From the NCBI GenBank assembly GCA_963817025.1, contig CAWFML010000005.1, positions 744,001-808,000 of the forward strand: DNA of 64,000 nt. The letters are read 5' to 3'. This document shows positions 33,592-41,986 of this stretch, one piece after another; position 1 is the first letter of the stretch, and each line of letters opens with the position of its first letter. The DNA is from JACMLC01 sp963817025. GTDB lineage: Bacteria > Acidobacteriota > Blastocatellia > Pyrinomonadales > Pyrinomonadaceae. The notes under the pieces are model-generated. The model was not told where the DNA came from, searched no databases, and worked only from the letters and a program-made list of their open reading frames with translations. A program made the translations under genes and the position numbers.

Positions 33592-34368
33592 CTAATCCGC
33601 TGACAGCCCGGCGCGCTCGGCGCACAGGCGCGCAGGCGTGTTGGTAATGATGGCATGGATGCCGTCTCGCCCGGCGCGCCTGACCCACGCAGGATGATCG
33701 GCTGTCCAGACGACCGTCTTTAAGCCGCGCCGCGTTGCTTCTGCAATAGCGCGCTTAGTTGCCAGCGACCGGTGCAGCGCGATTTCGTCAGCACGTGACC
33801 GCACAGCCTCTTCAACGAGTGCGCGCTTTGCTGGAAGCGGGCGCAACAGCTTTGGCTCGAAAAGCGCAGCCGTGCGAATCGTTTGATCTATGCGCTTAAT
33901 CTCAAGAATCGCGTCGAGCGCAAAACTTTCGACGACGGCGTGCTGATAGAGCTTGTGCTCCCGAATCAATTCCGCAACTTTACCTGCGAGGGCGCGACTC
34001 TCGCGGGCAGCGCATTTCATTTCGATATAAAACAGAGCTTGCCGGCCCTTAAAAAATTCCAGCACCTTGAGCAGCGTCGGCACAGTCGCTTTTTCAAATT
34101 CCGGATGGGCCTTTGCCGGATAACGCAGGTTGAACCATGTGCCGACATCTATCTTTTCCAGTTCGCTTGATGAAAGGGATGCTATCAAACCTGCGCGTCG
34201 TGCGGTGCGTTTCAGTGCGGCATCGTGAATGACGACCGGCACGCCGTCGCTCGCCAGCCGCACATCAAACTCAATCCCGTCCGCGCCTTCCGCGATGGCC
34301 CGTTCAAATGAAACGAGCGTGTTCTCCGGCGCGACAGCCGATGCTCCCCTGTGCCCGATGATAAGCAT
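33592..34368 (-). CDS. Glycerophosphodiester phosphodiesterase
   Basis: GDPD-family enzyme, 258 residues, with no signal peptide, so probably cytosolic. The catalytic motifs are IGHRGASAVAPENTLVSFERA (His and Arg, with ENT), GADGIEFDVRLASDGVPVVIHD (metal Glu and Asp, general His), and FYIEMKC (metal Glu). The C-terminal GLKTVVWTAD and DGIHAIITNTP close the barrel. It hydrolyses glycerophosphodiesters to glycerol 3-phosphate and an alcohol. Confidence 0.92.
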   Translation of the reverse strand: MLIIGHRGASAVAPENTLVSFERAIAEGADGIEFDVRLASDGVPVVIHDAALKRTARRAGLIASLSSSELEKIDVGTWFNLRYPAKAHPEFEKATVPTLLKVLEFFKGRQALFYIEMKCAARESRALAGKVAELIREHKLYQHAVVESFALDAILEIKRIDQTIRTAALFEPKLLRPLPAKRALVEEAVRSRADEIALHRSLATKRAIAEATRRGLKTVVWTADHPAWVRRAGRDGIHAIITNTPARLCAERAGLSAD

Positions 34369-34425
34369 AAGTGGCAGGAGTCAGGGGACAGGGCCGGGGA
34401 CAGAATAGAAACTCTAAACGCTTTT

Positions 34426-36051
34426 CTATTGCCCTGCGGCCCCTGTCCTCCAATCGCTTCTATAAACTCTGTAATCAAGTTCCGCGAAGATGTTGTCGCG
34501 GCTTTCGATCTCTTGCAGGCGTTCGGCATCAATCGTGCCGCGCTCTATGTCATCTGCAAGGGCGTTGAAGCGGCGGATGTGCGAGCGAAAGCGGCGCGAA
34601 GCGTATTCGACGGTCGTGCCCTGATAAATCTGAAAAGCCCAATCGCTGGATTCCGCCAGCAGCAATTCGCGCGCGGCCTGATTGAGCGCGCGATGCATAA
34701 TCATTTCGGGGCGCGCGTGCCGGTTGGCGAGCGCGGTCATGCGCGCTTCGGCTGCGTGCTGATGCGGATACATCCACGCATTCGCTTCGTTAAGCCAGAC
34801 CTTGTAGTAGCCCTCTTCGCCCCATGATGAAGCGGAGGGCTGCTGTGTTTGAATAGGGATGCCCGCGTCCAGCAAATCGCCGGGCGAGACGGCGCGTATC
34901 GCATCCCTGTCCCAGTACAGCTTGCGAAAAACAAAATCCAGAAACTGCGGCCCCTCGAACCACCAGTGCCCGTAAAGCTCCGCATCGTATGGCGAGACGA
35001 TGAGCGGCGGGCGTCCGTCAAAAGTCTCGCGCAGGCGTGCCATCTGCTTGATGCGCTCGTTGATAAAGTGGCTGGCATCGAGGGCTGCGCGGCGGCGCGC
35101 GGCTTCCGGCTCGTAAGGCAGCTTGTCCTGCTGCCCTACATCGCGCCCGCTGATGCGATGATATTTTAAGCCCAGATGACGACGATTGCCGTCCGCATGC
35201 AGATGCGGCAAGAGATAATCGAGCGGCGCATCCCATCCGAGGTCACGATAGAACTCACGATAATCCGCATGGCCGGGATAGCCTACGACCGAACTCCAAA
35301 CCTGCTGGCTCGTTTCCAGATCGCGCGCAAAGACAGCAACGCCGTTCGGGCAACGCACGGGCGCATACACGCCGTAGCGCGGTCGCGGGTCGCCATAGAG
35401 AATCGCGTGCGTGTCCGAGATGAAATATTCGATGCCCGCATCCGCGAGCAGTTTTTCCACTCCCGGCTCATACGCGCATTCGGGCAGCCAGATGCCGCGC
35501 GGGCTGCGGCCAAAGTGTTTGCGATAATTTGTGACGGCGACTTCGACTTGCGCGCGTCTGGCTTCCGGCGTCGAGATGAGCGGGAGAAAGCCGTGCGTCG
35601 CGCCGCACGTGATAATCTCGACCACGCCCTCTTCCTGTAATTCACGAAAGGCGCGCACGAGATTGCGCTCGTAACGCTCGTTCCAGAGCCGCCATGCCGC
35701 GCCGAGCGTGTCTGCATACATCTGCGCCGCCGCATGAAATTGCGGCAACTCGCGGCGAGTGCGCTCGACCTCTTTGCGCGCCAGCGCGAGCAGGTTTTCC
35801 AAATGTCTTGTGTAGCGTGTTTCGAGCAGCGAATCCGCAAGCATCTCGCACAAAGGAGGCGAGACGTTCATCGCCAAGCGCGGCGCGGCTCCCGTTTCAT
35901 GGAGGCTTTGAAAAATGAAGATGAGCGGGAGATAGACCTCTGTGATGGCTTCGTAGAGCCAGTCTTCTTCGAGGAATTCAGGGTGCTCGGGATGGCGCAC
36001 GAAGGGCAAGTGCGCGTGGAGTATCAGACTGAAGTAGCCTAATGGAGTCAT
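34426..36051 (-). CDS. GH57 1,4-alpha-glucan branching enzyme
   Basis: Glycoside hydrolase family 57, 541 residues: N-terminal GYFSLILHAHLPFVRHPE, WLPECAYEPGVEKLL (catalytic Glu, about residue 190) and IVSPYDAELYGHWWFEGP (catalytic Asp, about residue 350), with a DUF1957-type helical C-terminal region (WAFQIYQGTTVEYASRRFRS). Such enzymes make alpha-1,6 branches in glycogen. The ATG at 36051 lies inside a CAATGAG hairpin element whose other arm contains the stop of the upstream DUF4912 gene; the two are likely co-transcribed. Confidence 0.92.
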   Translation of the reverse strand: MTPLGYFSLILHAHLPFVRHPEHPEFLEEDWLYEAITEVYLPLIFIFQSLHETGAAPRLAMNVSPPLCEMLADSLLETRYTRHLENLLALARKEVERTRRELPQFHAAAQMYADTLGAAWRLWNERYERNLVRAFRELQEEGVVEIITCGATHGFLPLISTPEARRAQVEVAVTNYRKHFGRSPRGIWLPECAYEPGVEKLLADAGIEYFISDTHAILYGDPRPRYGVYAPVRCPNGVAVFARDLETSQQVWSSVVGYPGHADYREFYRDLGWDAPLDYLLPHLHADGNRRHLGLKYHRISGRDVGQQDKLPYEPEAARRRAALDASHFINERIKQMARLRETFDGRPPLIVSPYDAELYGHWWFEGPQFLDFVFRKLYWDRDAIRAVSPGDLLDAGIPIQTQQPSASSWGEEGYYKVWLNEANAWMYPHQHAAEARMTALANRHARPEMIMHRALNQAARELLLAESSDWAFQIYQGTTVEYASRRFRSHIRRFNALADDIERGTIDAERLQEIESRDNIFAELDYRVYRSDWRTGAAGQ

Positions 36052-36124
36052 TGATTCATTTGCTCATTTAACCATTTACTCATTTGCTCAATGAGACAAT
36101 GAATCAATGAGATAATGAGCCAAT
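36048..36124. repeat. Hairpin element, CAATGAG family (E2), overlapping a stop and a start codon
   Basis: TCATTGATTCATTTGCTCAT (and on) faces CAATGAGACAATGAATCAAT (and on). On the minus strand it contains the DUF4912 gene's last residues GSLSH and stop (36104-36106) in one arm and the GH57 start codon (36049-36051) in the other. Confidence 0.85.
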
Positions 36125-37069
36125 CATTTTCAGATGGCCGACATTCATGCTCGGCATCCAGAGATGAAAAGGTCTGGCCGGAAGATTGACTTCGCTCGCG
36201 CCGACGATGACGCGTGCGACGCGGCGCATGGCTGCTTCTGCCGCAGCATCCACAGGCAACCGGCTCATTTCTATGCCGAGCATCGTGTGCAGAATTTCGA
36301 CCAGTTGCGAGCCGTCAACTCTTTCGCGGCGAATGTCTTTAGTCTGCGTCAGCCAATCCGCAAGAGAAGGCGAGAGAACTTCGCGCACGCTCTCATATGA
36401 CACGCCGAAGGCTAAGGCCGCGAGCAGCCCGCGCATCTCCGTCAGTTCTTCTGCCGTCATCGCAGGGACTTCCGCGCCGCCGAAGGCTTCGGCCACAGCG
36501 CGCGTCGCCGCGTCATGTGTCACTTCGTCAACGGCTTCAAGCGTGACTTCGAGCGCGTCGCTGACATAGCCCGCTTCGTCAAGCACCCGCGCGAAATTCT
36601 CCGCAGAGATGTTCCACTGCGGCGCATCGTCGGCAGAGCGCGCCACGCCTGTGCGCGGCGTCTGTGCGACATTTGAAGAGAGCAGGCGGATAAAAGCGCG
36701 TCCCGGCGCATACAATCCAAGATCAACTCGATAAGAGGCGTCTGCCTGCACATCCAGCCACTGCGATTTAGTCGGAGAGGCCAGATGCAGCGTCTCTTCA
36801 TCGCTCTCAGTGTTGACGACGCGCAGGACGAGCGAGTAGCGCGCGGCCTGTGTACCAAAGGCGCGTTCCAGAGTCTCGTAAGGATTCTGGGCCAATCCCC
36901 AGTAGAGATAAAGTTTTCGCGGAGACTGCGCGAGCAGGCGAATCCTGTCGCCGGGATAAACATCCGGCAAAGGCTCGTCCGTCGAAAGCTCCGCCAGCTT
37001 ATCTACGACTGCTGAAGGAATCGGCGGCTTGATTGTTTGTTCGGAACTTCCCGGAAAAAAAAGCGGCAT
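36104..37069 (-). CDS. DUF4912 domain protein
   Basis: About 321 residues from the ATG at 37069 (a GTG at 37099 is also possible). The DUF4912-like region (about 50-140) contains DRIRLLAQSPRKLYLYWGLA, YSLVLRVVN, SQWLDVQADASYRVDLGLY and GRAFIRLLSSN. This is a beta-sandwich type often found beside or fused with GH57/DUF1957 enzymes, which fits its place just upstream of the branching enzyme. The remainder is helical with an ALAFGVSYESVREVLSPS stretch, and residues near the end (ASEVNLPARPFHLWMPSMNV) look conserved. The last few residues are encoded by a repeat arm. Confidence 0.78.
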   Translation of the reverse strand: MPLFFPGSSEQTIKPPIPSAVVDKLAELSTDEPLPDVYPGDRIRLLAQSPRKLYLYWGLAQNPYETLERAFGTQAARYSLVLRVVNTESDEETLHLASPTKSQWLDVQADASYRVDLGLYAPGRAFIRLLSSNVAQTPRTGVARSADDAPQWNISAENFARVLDEAGYVSDALEVTLEAVDEVTHDAATRAVAEAFGGAEVPAMTAEELTEMRGLLAALAFGVSYESVREVLSPSLADWLTQTKDIRRERVDGSQLVEILHTMLGIEMSRLPVDAAAEAAMRRVARVIVGASEVNLPARPFHLWMPSMNVGHLKMIGSLSH

Positions 37070-37189
37070 CAGACATAACCCCGTCGCGGCGCAGCACACA
37101 GCAACGCCGCCAAAATAGCTTTATTGTTAAGATAGTGCACAGCAAGTTGTACGGGATTGGAGGGCGAAAAGCAAGTAGGAAGGATGAAA

Positions 37190-37305
37190 GAGCAAGGCAG
37201 AAGGCGGAAGGATGAAGGATGAAAGGCATGCTATTCAAACATGAAGCCTTCAATGTCAAATAGCGCCCTTTTCATCCTTCCGCCTTCCGCCTTCTGCCTT
37301 GCTCT
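37190..37305. repeat. Hairpin element, AAGGATG/AAGGCGG family (C2)
   Basis: AGCAAGGCAGAAGGCGGAAG (and on, 37191-37226) faces its complement at 37266-37305, with a loop of about 40 nt. On the minus strand the second arm encodes the last residues (REQGRRRKAEG) and stop (37272-37274) of the DUF3108 gene. Confidence 0.88.
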
Positions 37306-38189
37306 CGCTGGCGGTTCTGACCTATATGCTGCGCCAGCTCAGCGCCATTGGAGATGCTTTTGAGCTTGATGTCGAGGCGACCGAGGTTGTTGTTGATTTT
37401 GGCACGGACGGGGATGTGGCGCGCGTCGTCCGTAAACCAGATAGTAATTGCGCCTTTGCCGCGAATCAGGCGGCCTTCACCAAACAGCTCAGGCTCTACG
37501 CGCACGGTGGAAACTTTTCCGAGCACGGTTTTCAACTGCTCGCGCTTAATGATTCTGACGGGGATGCGATAGAGCTGTCCCGTATCGCTGATGAGCAGCT
37601 CGACGGTTTTTCCCGGCTCAAGTTTTTGTGTGCGTAGATAATAAAAGGCAGAAGCTATGTCCTGCACAGTGCCGTTGATTTGATTGGTGACGACGCGCGG
37701 CGGGCGGTTGGGGTCGTTCGGGTCTAGCTCTGTAAAGACGACCTTGCCCGAGCTTCTATCAAAGACGGCCTCGCTGGTGCGCTTGCGTTTGCCCTGCTCG
37801 TCGAGCTTGCTGGTCTGCAAGACATTGAAGGTCGCAGGCTCTACTGTTGACTCGATGCGCTGGCGAAAGGTGAGGCCGAAAAGCTTGCTGACGACTCCTT
37901 TTGAAATTGCTTCAGCCGTAAAGCGCAGGGCCGTTTGATTATCCTTGTTCGCTTGCGCGACCGCCACGCGGCTGAATGAAAAACGCAGGTCTGCGACATC
38001 CACGCCGCGCAATAAAGAACGCGTAAACTCGCCTTCATAGACAAGCGTTTCGGCAGGCTCGAACGGTAGAATCGTTGATTGATCCGCTTTTGCTTTGCCG
38101 GGATCATGCGCGGGCGAAGAGGCGACAAAGACAGGCGGCAGCAACAGCGCGAGCAGGATTGCAATCAAACAGCTTCGGTATCTCATCAT
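37272..38189 (-). CDS. DUF3108-like exported protein
   Basis: A 305-residue protein with a signal peptide (LIAILLALLLPPVFVASSPA) and one DUF3108-like beta domain: FEPAETLVYEGEFTRSLLRG, LRFTAEAISKGVVSKLFGL, GTVQDIASAFYYLRTQKLEP, YRIPVRIIKRE, ITIWFTDDARHIPVRAKI. It is related to the two-domain protein at 2638. Its last about 10 residues are the translation of a repeat-hairpin arm and are very basic, unlike the rest. It ends the LPS-core gene array, which may place it in envelope assembly; function unknown. Confidence 0.78.
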   Translation of the reverse strand: MMRYRSCLIAILLALLLPPVFVASSPAHDPGKAKADQSTILPFEPAETLVYEGEFTRSLLRGVDVADLRFSFSRVAVAQANKDNQTALRFTAEAISKGVVSKLFGLTFRQRIESTVEPATFNVLQTSKLDEQGKRKRTSEAVFDRSSGKVVFTELDPNDPNRPPRVVTNQINGTVQDIASAFYYLRTQKLEPGKTVELLISDTGQLYRIPVRIIKREQLKTVLGKVSTVRVEPELFGEGRLIRGKGAITIWFTDDARHIPVRAKINNNLGRLDIKLKSISNGAELAQHIGQNRQREQGRRRKAEG

Positions 38190-38193
38190 AAAA

Positions 38194-38727
38194 CTACTTT
38201 ATCAAAACAGCTTTGAGAGCCAGCAAACCCAACGCGACGACGAGGCCGATGGCTGCCTGATATTCGCGGTATCGCATGTACAGGCTGGCGTCAAATTTTA
38301 TCTCCCGCGAACTCTCGTCTCTGTACGGCGTGAGACGCGGGAAGAACAAGGGGACTGCGCTGGCCCAGCGTTTGTAATCTTCGCCGAAAAGCTCTGCCAG
38401 CGTCTTCGCTTCGACGCGCATGACCGGCAAATAGATGCCCAGAAAAAGCGCTGCGAACAGCAGCCCCAGCCACCAGACGCCGGAAGCAACGGTGAAGCCG
38501 AGTCCGAGTATAAAGCTGCCCAGGTAAAGCGGGTTACGCGTAAAAGCATACGGGCCGGAAACGGCGAGAGCGGAGTTTTTTCTGATGTGGCCTGCCGACC
38601 ACGCGCGCAGGATGAGTCCGACGAGAGCAATCCCGCCGCCGATGGCGAGCGTCGTAAATTTAGGCCGCGCCAGCGCAAGAAAAAGCGCGCCGCATAAAAA
38701 TCCGAGCGGCACGCGCCAACGCTGCAT
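38194..38727 (-). CDS. Isoprenylcysteine methyltransferase-like membrane protein (PEMT/ICMT fold)
   Basis: About 177 residues from the ATG at 38727; the frame extends to a TTG at 38748 inside waaC. Four hydrophobic helices surround the family motif GPYAFTRNPLYLGSFI (about residues 58-73), followed by EAKTLAELFGEDYKRWASAVP, in which E-x-x-L/F-G-x-x-Y is the SAM-side signature of PEMT/ICMT enzymes. The substrate is unknown; bacterial members methylate phospholipids or small lipids. It is packed directly after waaC. Confidence 0.82.
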   Translation of the reverse strand: MQRWRVPLGFLCGALFLALARPKFTTLAIGGGIALVGLILRAWSAGHIRKNSALAVSGPYAFTRNPLYLGSFILGLGFTVASGVWWLGLLFAALFLGIYLPVMRVEAKTLAELFGEDYKRWASAVPLFFPRLTPYRDESSREIKFDASLYMRYREYQAAIGLVVALGLLALKAVLIK

Positions 38728-38740
38728 CCATGTTCCGCCT

Positions 38741-39817
38741 CTACGCAATCGTCCTCGTCTCCACTGCCTGAGCCGCGCGTGCGCGCTTTAATCTTTCGCT
38801 CACGGCCTCAAGCACACGCCCGACCTCTATCTCCATGCAAATCCAGTTTGAGCACGCGCGGCGATGACAATCCGTGCGGCATCCGATGTCATTTCGCTCG
38901 ACGCAGATGTCCGCCGCGCGCGGGCTGCCGTTGCGCCACCATTCAGTCGGGCCAAAAAGCCCTACGACAGGAGCCTGAGCCGCGACGGCCAGATGAGTCG
39001 GCCCCGTATCGCCGCCGACATAAACGCGTGCGCGCTTTGCCAGAGCATAAAAGCCTTTTAAAGAAAGACTGCGCGCAAGTGCGCGGCGAGTGCGGCTTGC
39101 GCCCGTTACCTTTTGGGCCAGCTCAAGCTCGCCCGGCCCGTGTGTGACGATGGAATGGAGGCCATGATGCATCCACAATTCGTCAGCCAGCGCGCCGAAA
39201 CGCTCCGCGCTCCAAAGCTTCGTAGGCCACCCGCCGCCCGGATTCAAAATCGCAAAGCCGGTTTCGAAATCACGTATCGCTTCCTCAGCTTCATTCTCAT
39301 GCGCGTCTGAGATGCCGATGGGAAACTCGAATTCTTCAGGGTTTTCCGGCACAGCAATGCCAAGCGCGCCTGCCGCCAGCGTCAGATTCTTGACGATGAC
39401 ATGCTCTTGAACGGGAACGGCGATGGTTTTGGTCAGGAGAAAGCGACTGGCAGGCTCGCGCAAAGCCTCGCGCGCGAAACCGTAGCGGAGCTTGGCTCCG
39501 GACAGGCGCGCGATGGCTGCTGATTTAAGAAGTCCCTGAAAATCCAGTGCGGTATCGAAGGATGAGGCGCGTAACCGACGTAACTGCTGGCGCGGTGCCA
39601 GCAGCGTCTCCCCAGACACCGGCACGCGCCTCAATGCCTTCGTGTCCACTTCGATGAGACGATTCACAAGCGGGTTGTCTCTCACAATCTCAGCCGCGCG
39701 CCGCTCGACCACCCAGGAGATTTCCGCACCCGGCAGAGCGCGCCGCACCGCCGCCAGCGACGGCAAAGTGTGCACGATGTCACCGATGCTCCCAAGTTTG
39801 ACGAATAAAATCTTCAT
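38741..39817 (-). CDS. waaC: Lipopolysaccharide heptosyltransferase I-like (GT9)
   Basis: Adds the first L-glycero-D-manno-heptose to the LPS inner core. About 358 residues: N-terminal KILFVKLGSIGDIVHTLPSL, the ALDFQGLLKSAAIARLSG motif, FAILNPGGGWPTKLWSAERF, and the sugar-nucleotide site VGGDTGPTHLAVAAQAPVVGLFGPT. The C-terminal CRTDCHRRACSNWICME has five cysteines, unusual but seen in some GT9 proteins. The ATG at 39817 is 7 nt from a GTGACAA hairpin that separates it from hldE2. Confidence 0.92.
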   Translation of the reverse strand: MKILFVKLGSIGDIVHTLPSLAAVRRALPGAEISWVVERRAAEIVRDNPLVNRLIEVDTKALRRVPVSGETLLAPRQQLRRLRASSFDTALDFQGLLKSAAIARLSGAKLRYGFAREALREPASRFLLTKTIAVPVQEHVIVKNLTLAAGALGIAVPENPEEFEFPIGISDAHENEAEEAIRDFETGFAILNPGGGWPTKLWSAERFGALADELWMHHGLHSIVTHGPGELELAQKVTGASRTRRALARSLSLKGFYALAKRARVYVGGDTGPTHLAVAAQAPVVGLFGPTEWWRNGSPRAADICVERNDIGCRTDCHRRACSNWICMEIEVGRVLEAVSERLKRARAAQAVETRTIA

Positions 39818-39823
39818 AAGAGC

Positions 39824-39900
39824 AGTGACAGGTGACAAGTGACGAGTAACAACGAAAATCTTTACTCTTGCCTGTCACTTGTCACTCGTCAGTTGTCACT
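39824..39900. repeat. Hairpin element, GTGACGA family (A3)
   Basis: AGTGACAGGTGACAAGTGAC (and on, 39824-39850) faces CCTGTCACTTGTCACTCGTC (and on, 39871-39900). On the minus strand the second arm encodes the hldE2 end VTTDE plus stop (39882-39884), just as element A1 encodes VTSDE of feoA. Confidence 0.87.
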
Positions 39901-40376
39901 TTCCTAACCATTTCCGTCGTCGAATGGTCTTTCGGGTCGCCGACGATGGCGACGCGCCCGCCGTAGGAGAGTACCACAGAGCGTTCAGGGACGGTCTCTT
40001 CCGTGTAGTCAGTGCCTTTGGCATGGACATCCGGGCGGATGGCGCGGATAAGTGATTCGACATTCGGCTCGGGAAAAATCGTCACCATATCAACGGCGCG
40101 CAGGGAAGCGATAAGCTCCGCGCGCTCTCTTTCAGGAATCAGCGGGCGGCCCGCGCCTTTGAGCGCGCGTACCTGCTCGTCCGAGTTGATGCCGACAATC
40201 AGAATGTCGCCGAGCGCACGCGCGCCCACAAGATAACGCACATGCCCGACATGCAAAATATCGAAACAGCCATTGGCGAGCACCACCCGCGCTCCATTTT
40301 TCCGCGCAATCGCCACGCGCGCAATCAGGCGGTTGCGGTCGAGTATGCGCGTGGCCGCGCCCGCCTCAGAGTTCAT
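39882..40376 (-). CDS. hldE2: Heptose-1-phosphate adenylyltransferase (RfaE2-type)
   Basis: Transfers AMP from ATP to heptose 1-phosphate, giving ADP-heptose. The cytidylyltransferase-like motif GCFDILHVGHVRYL (about residues 36-49) with H-x-G-H is intact; IVGINSDEQVRAL and KGTDYTEETVPERSVVLSYGGRVAIV follow. The ATG at 40376 overlaps the stop of hldE1 by 4 nt. In enterobacteria the two domains are one HldE protein; here they are separate genes. The last residues (VTTDE) come from a repeat arm. Confidence 0.92.
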   Translation of the reverse strand: MNSEAGAATRILDRNRLIARVAIARKNGARVVLANGCFDILHVGHVRYLVGARALGDILIVGINSDEQVRALKGAGRPLIPERERAELIASLRAVDMVTIFPEPNVESLIRAIRPDVHAKGTDYTEETVPERSVVLSYGGRVAIVGDPKDHSTTEMVRKVTTDE

Positions 40377-41398
40377 ATGGCCTCGCCCCAACGCAAAACG
40401 GATGAGAGAAGTTCCTGACGGTTAATCGAAGCCGTGCCGCGTTTCATGACGACGAGGCCGCCCGCGTGGTTAGCCAACTGCGCCGCGTCTGAGAAGGACG
40501 CGCCTGAGGCGAGAGCCAGCGAATAGGCCGCGATGACCGTGTCGCCCGCGCCCGTCACGTCAATCGGCTCACGCGCGCCGACCGCTTCGATGTGCAGGGG
40601 CGGCTGGCCCGCTTCAAAGAGCATCATGCCGTTGCTGCCACGCGTCACAAGCAGGGCTTCAAAGTCGAGCCGTGCGCGCAGCTCTACGCAAGCCGCTTCC
40701 AGCTCCCCAGCCGTCTCCATCTGTCTTTCGAGAAGCTGTTCCACTTCATCTTCATTCGGCGTGGCGGAAGTAAAGCCCGGAAAACGCGAGAGACGAAAGC
40801 GCGAGTCAACGAGCAGCGGGATGCCGCGCCGCTTTGCAACCTCCCTGACAATTGTCGCCATGCTCTCGTCCGCCACGCCGTAATTGTAATCCGAGACGAT
40901 GATGGCATCTGCATCTTCCGCAGCCTCGCGCAAACGCGCGCGGAGCTGTTCATGCACCTCTGCATCTTCGAGCGGCGCTCCCTCATAATCAACCCTTAAA
41001 ACCTGCTGGCGCGTAGAGTGTGTCTGCCCCGCGAGGATGCGAACCTTTGTCGTCGTCTGCGTTTCGGCGGAGCGTATCACGCCGCCGCATTCAACGCGCG
41101 CGGCGCGCAGTTTCCCCAACAGCGCATCCCCTGCTTTGTCTTCGCCCGTCACGCCGATGAGCGCGGCGCGTGCGTCGAGCGCGGCGAGATTGAGAGCGCA
41201 ATTGGCCGCACCTCCCGGCGTTGTCTCAGTCCGCTCATGACGCAGGATAAGGACGGGAGCTTCGCGCGACACGCGGCTAATCTCGCCGTACAAAAACTGG
41301 TCTGCCACAAGATCGCCGACGACGACCACCTTGCGCTGAGGAAAGCGGCGCACAATCGCCGTCAGCCGCTCCTGCTCGTCTGTTCTTTCAAGTGCCAC
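40373..41398 (-). CDS. hldE1: Heptose-7-phosphate kinase (RfaE1-type)
   Basis: PfkB-type sugar kinase that makes heptose 1,7-bisphosphate. 341 residues: VVVGDLVADQFLYGEISRVS, ETTPGGAANCALNLAALDA (substrate GG), DAIIVSDYNYGVAD, ATPNEDEVEQLL, and the ATP and anion site DVTGAGDTVIAAYSLALASG with the catalytic Asp. The start is a GTG with GAGGA upstream, 3 nt after gmhB ends, showing tight packing. Confidence 0.93.
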   Translation of the reverse strand: MALERTDEQERLTAIVRRFPQRKVVVVGDLVADQFLYGEISRVSREAPVLILRHERTETTPGGAANCALNLAALDARAALIGVTGEDKAGDALLGKLRAARVECGGVIRSAETQTTTKVRILAGQTHSTRQQVLRVDYEGAPLEDAEVHEQLRARLREAAEDADAIIVSDYNYGVADESMATIVREVAKRRGIPLLVDSRFRLSRFPGFTSATPNEDEVEQLLERQMETAGELEAACVELRARLDFEALLVTRGSNGMMLFEAGQPPLHIEAVGAREPIDVTGAGDTVIAAYSLALASGASFSDAAQLANHAGGLVVMKRGTASINRQELLSSVLRWGEAI

Positions 41399-41401
41399 TC
41401 A

Positions 41402-41986
41402 TCATTCCTCGCTTTTTTGTGCTGCAATAATTTTCCGCACTGCTTCCAGCAAATCTTCCGCAACCAAATCCGGCTCGTGCTGCCACGCCGCGCGCTGGTA
41501 TTCCCACTCGCCGCGCCCGTAGCCGCTCAGGACAAAAGCCGAATGAACGCCGGCGTTGCGCGCCAGTTCTATATCGCTGTAACGGTCGCCGATCATCCAG
41601 CTCTCCGCCAGCTCGATGTTTAAATCCGTCGCTGCGCGCTCGATCAAACCGGGCTTCGGCTTGCGACAGTCGCAATCAAGACGATAAGGCGGCTCGCCCA
41701 CAGACGGATGATGCGCGCAATAATAAATGGCATCAAGCTGCGCTTTGTGGCGCGCGAGTTCATTTGTCAGAACGCCGTGCACCGCTCCGATGATGTCTTC
41801 CGTAAAATAGCCGCGCGCGACGCCAGCCTGATTCGTCACCAGCACGGCCAGCCATTGATTGTCATTCAATAAACGAACTGCTTCAGCCGCATAAGGAAAG
41901 ACCCTGTAACGCGCAGGGTGATTGACGTAGCCAATCTCTTCGGAGATAGTCCCGTCACGATCCATAAAGACAGCGCGTCGCTTCAT
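41402..41986 (-). CDS. gmhB: Heptose 1,7-bisphosphate 7-phosphatase
   Basis: HAD-family phosphatase of 194 residues: FMDRDGTISEEIGYV (nucleophile Asp and D-x-D), VLVTNQAGVARGYF, the zinc loop CAHHPSVGEPPYRLDCDCRKPKPG with Cys and His ligands, and MIGDRYSDIELARNAGVHSAFVL. Its start overlaps the waaF stop by 4 nt. It supplies heptose 1-phosphate to hldE2. Confidence 0.94.
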   Translation of the reverse strand: MKRRAVFMDRDGTISEEIGYVNHPARYRVFPYAAEAVRLLNDNQWLAVLVTNQAGVARGYFTEDIIGAVHGVLTNELARHKAQLDAIYYCAHHPSVGEPPYRLDCDCRKPKPGLIERAATDLNIELAESWMIGDRYSDIELARNAGVHSAFVLSGYGRGEWEYQRAAWQHEPDLVAEDLLEAVRKIIAAQKSEE

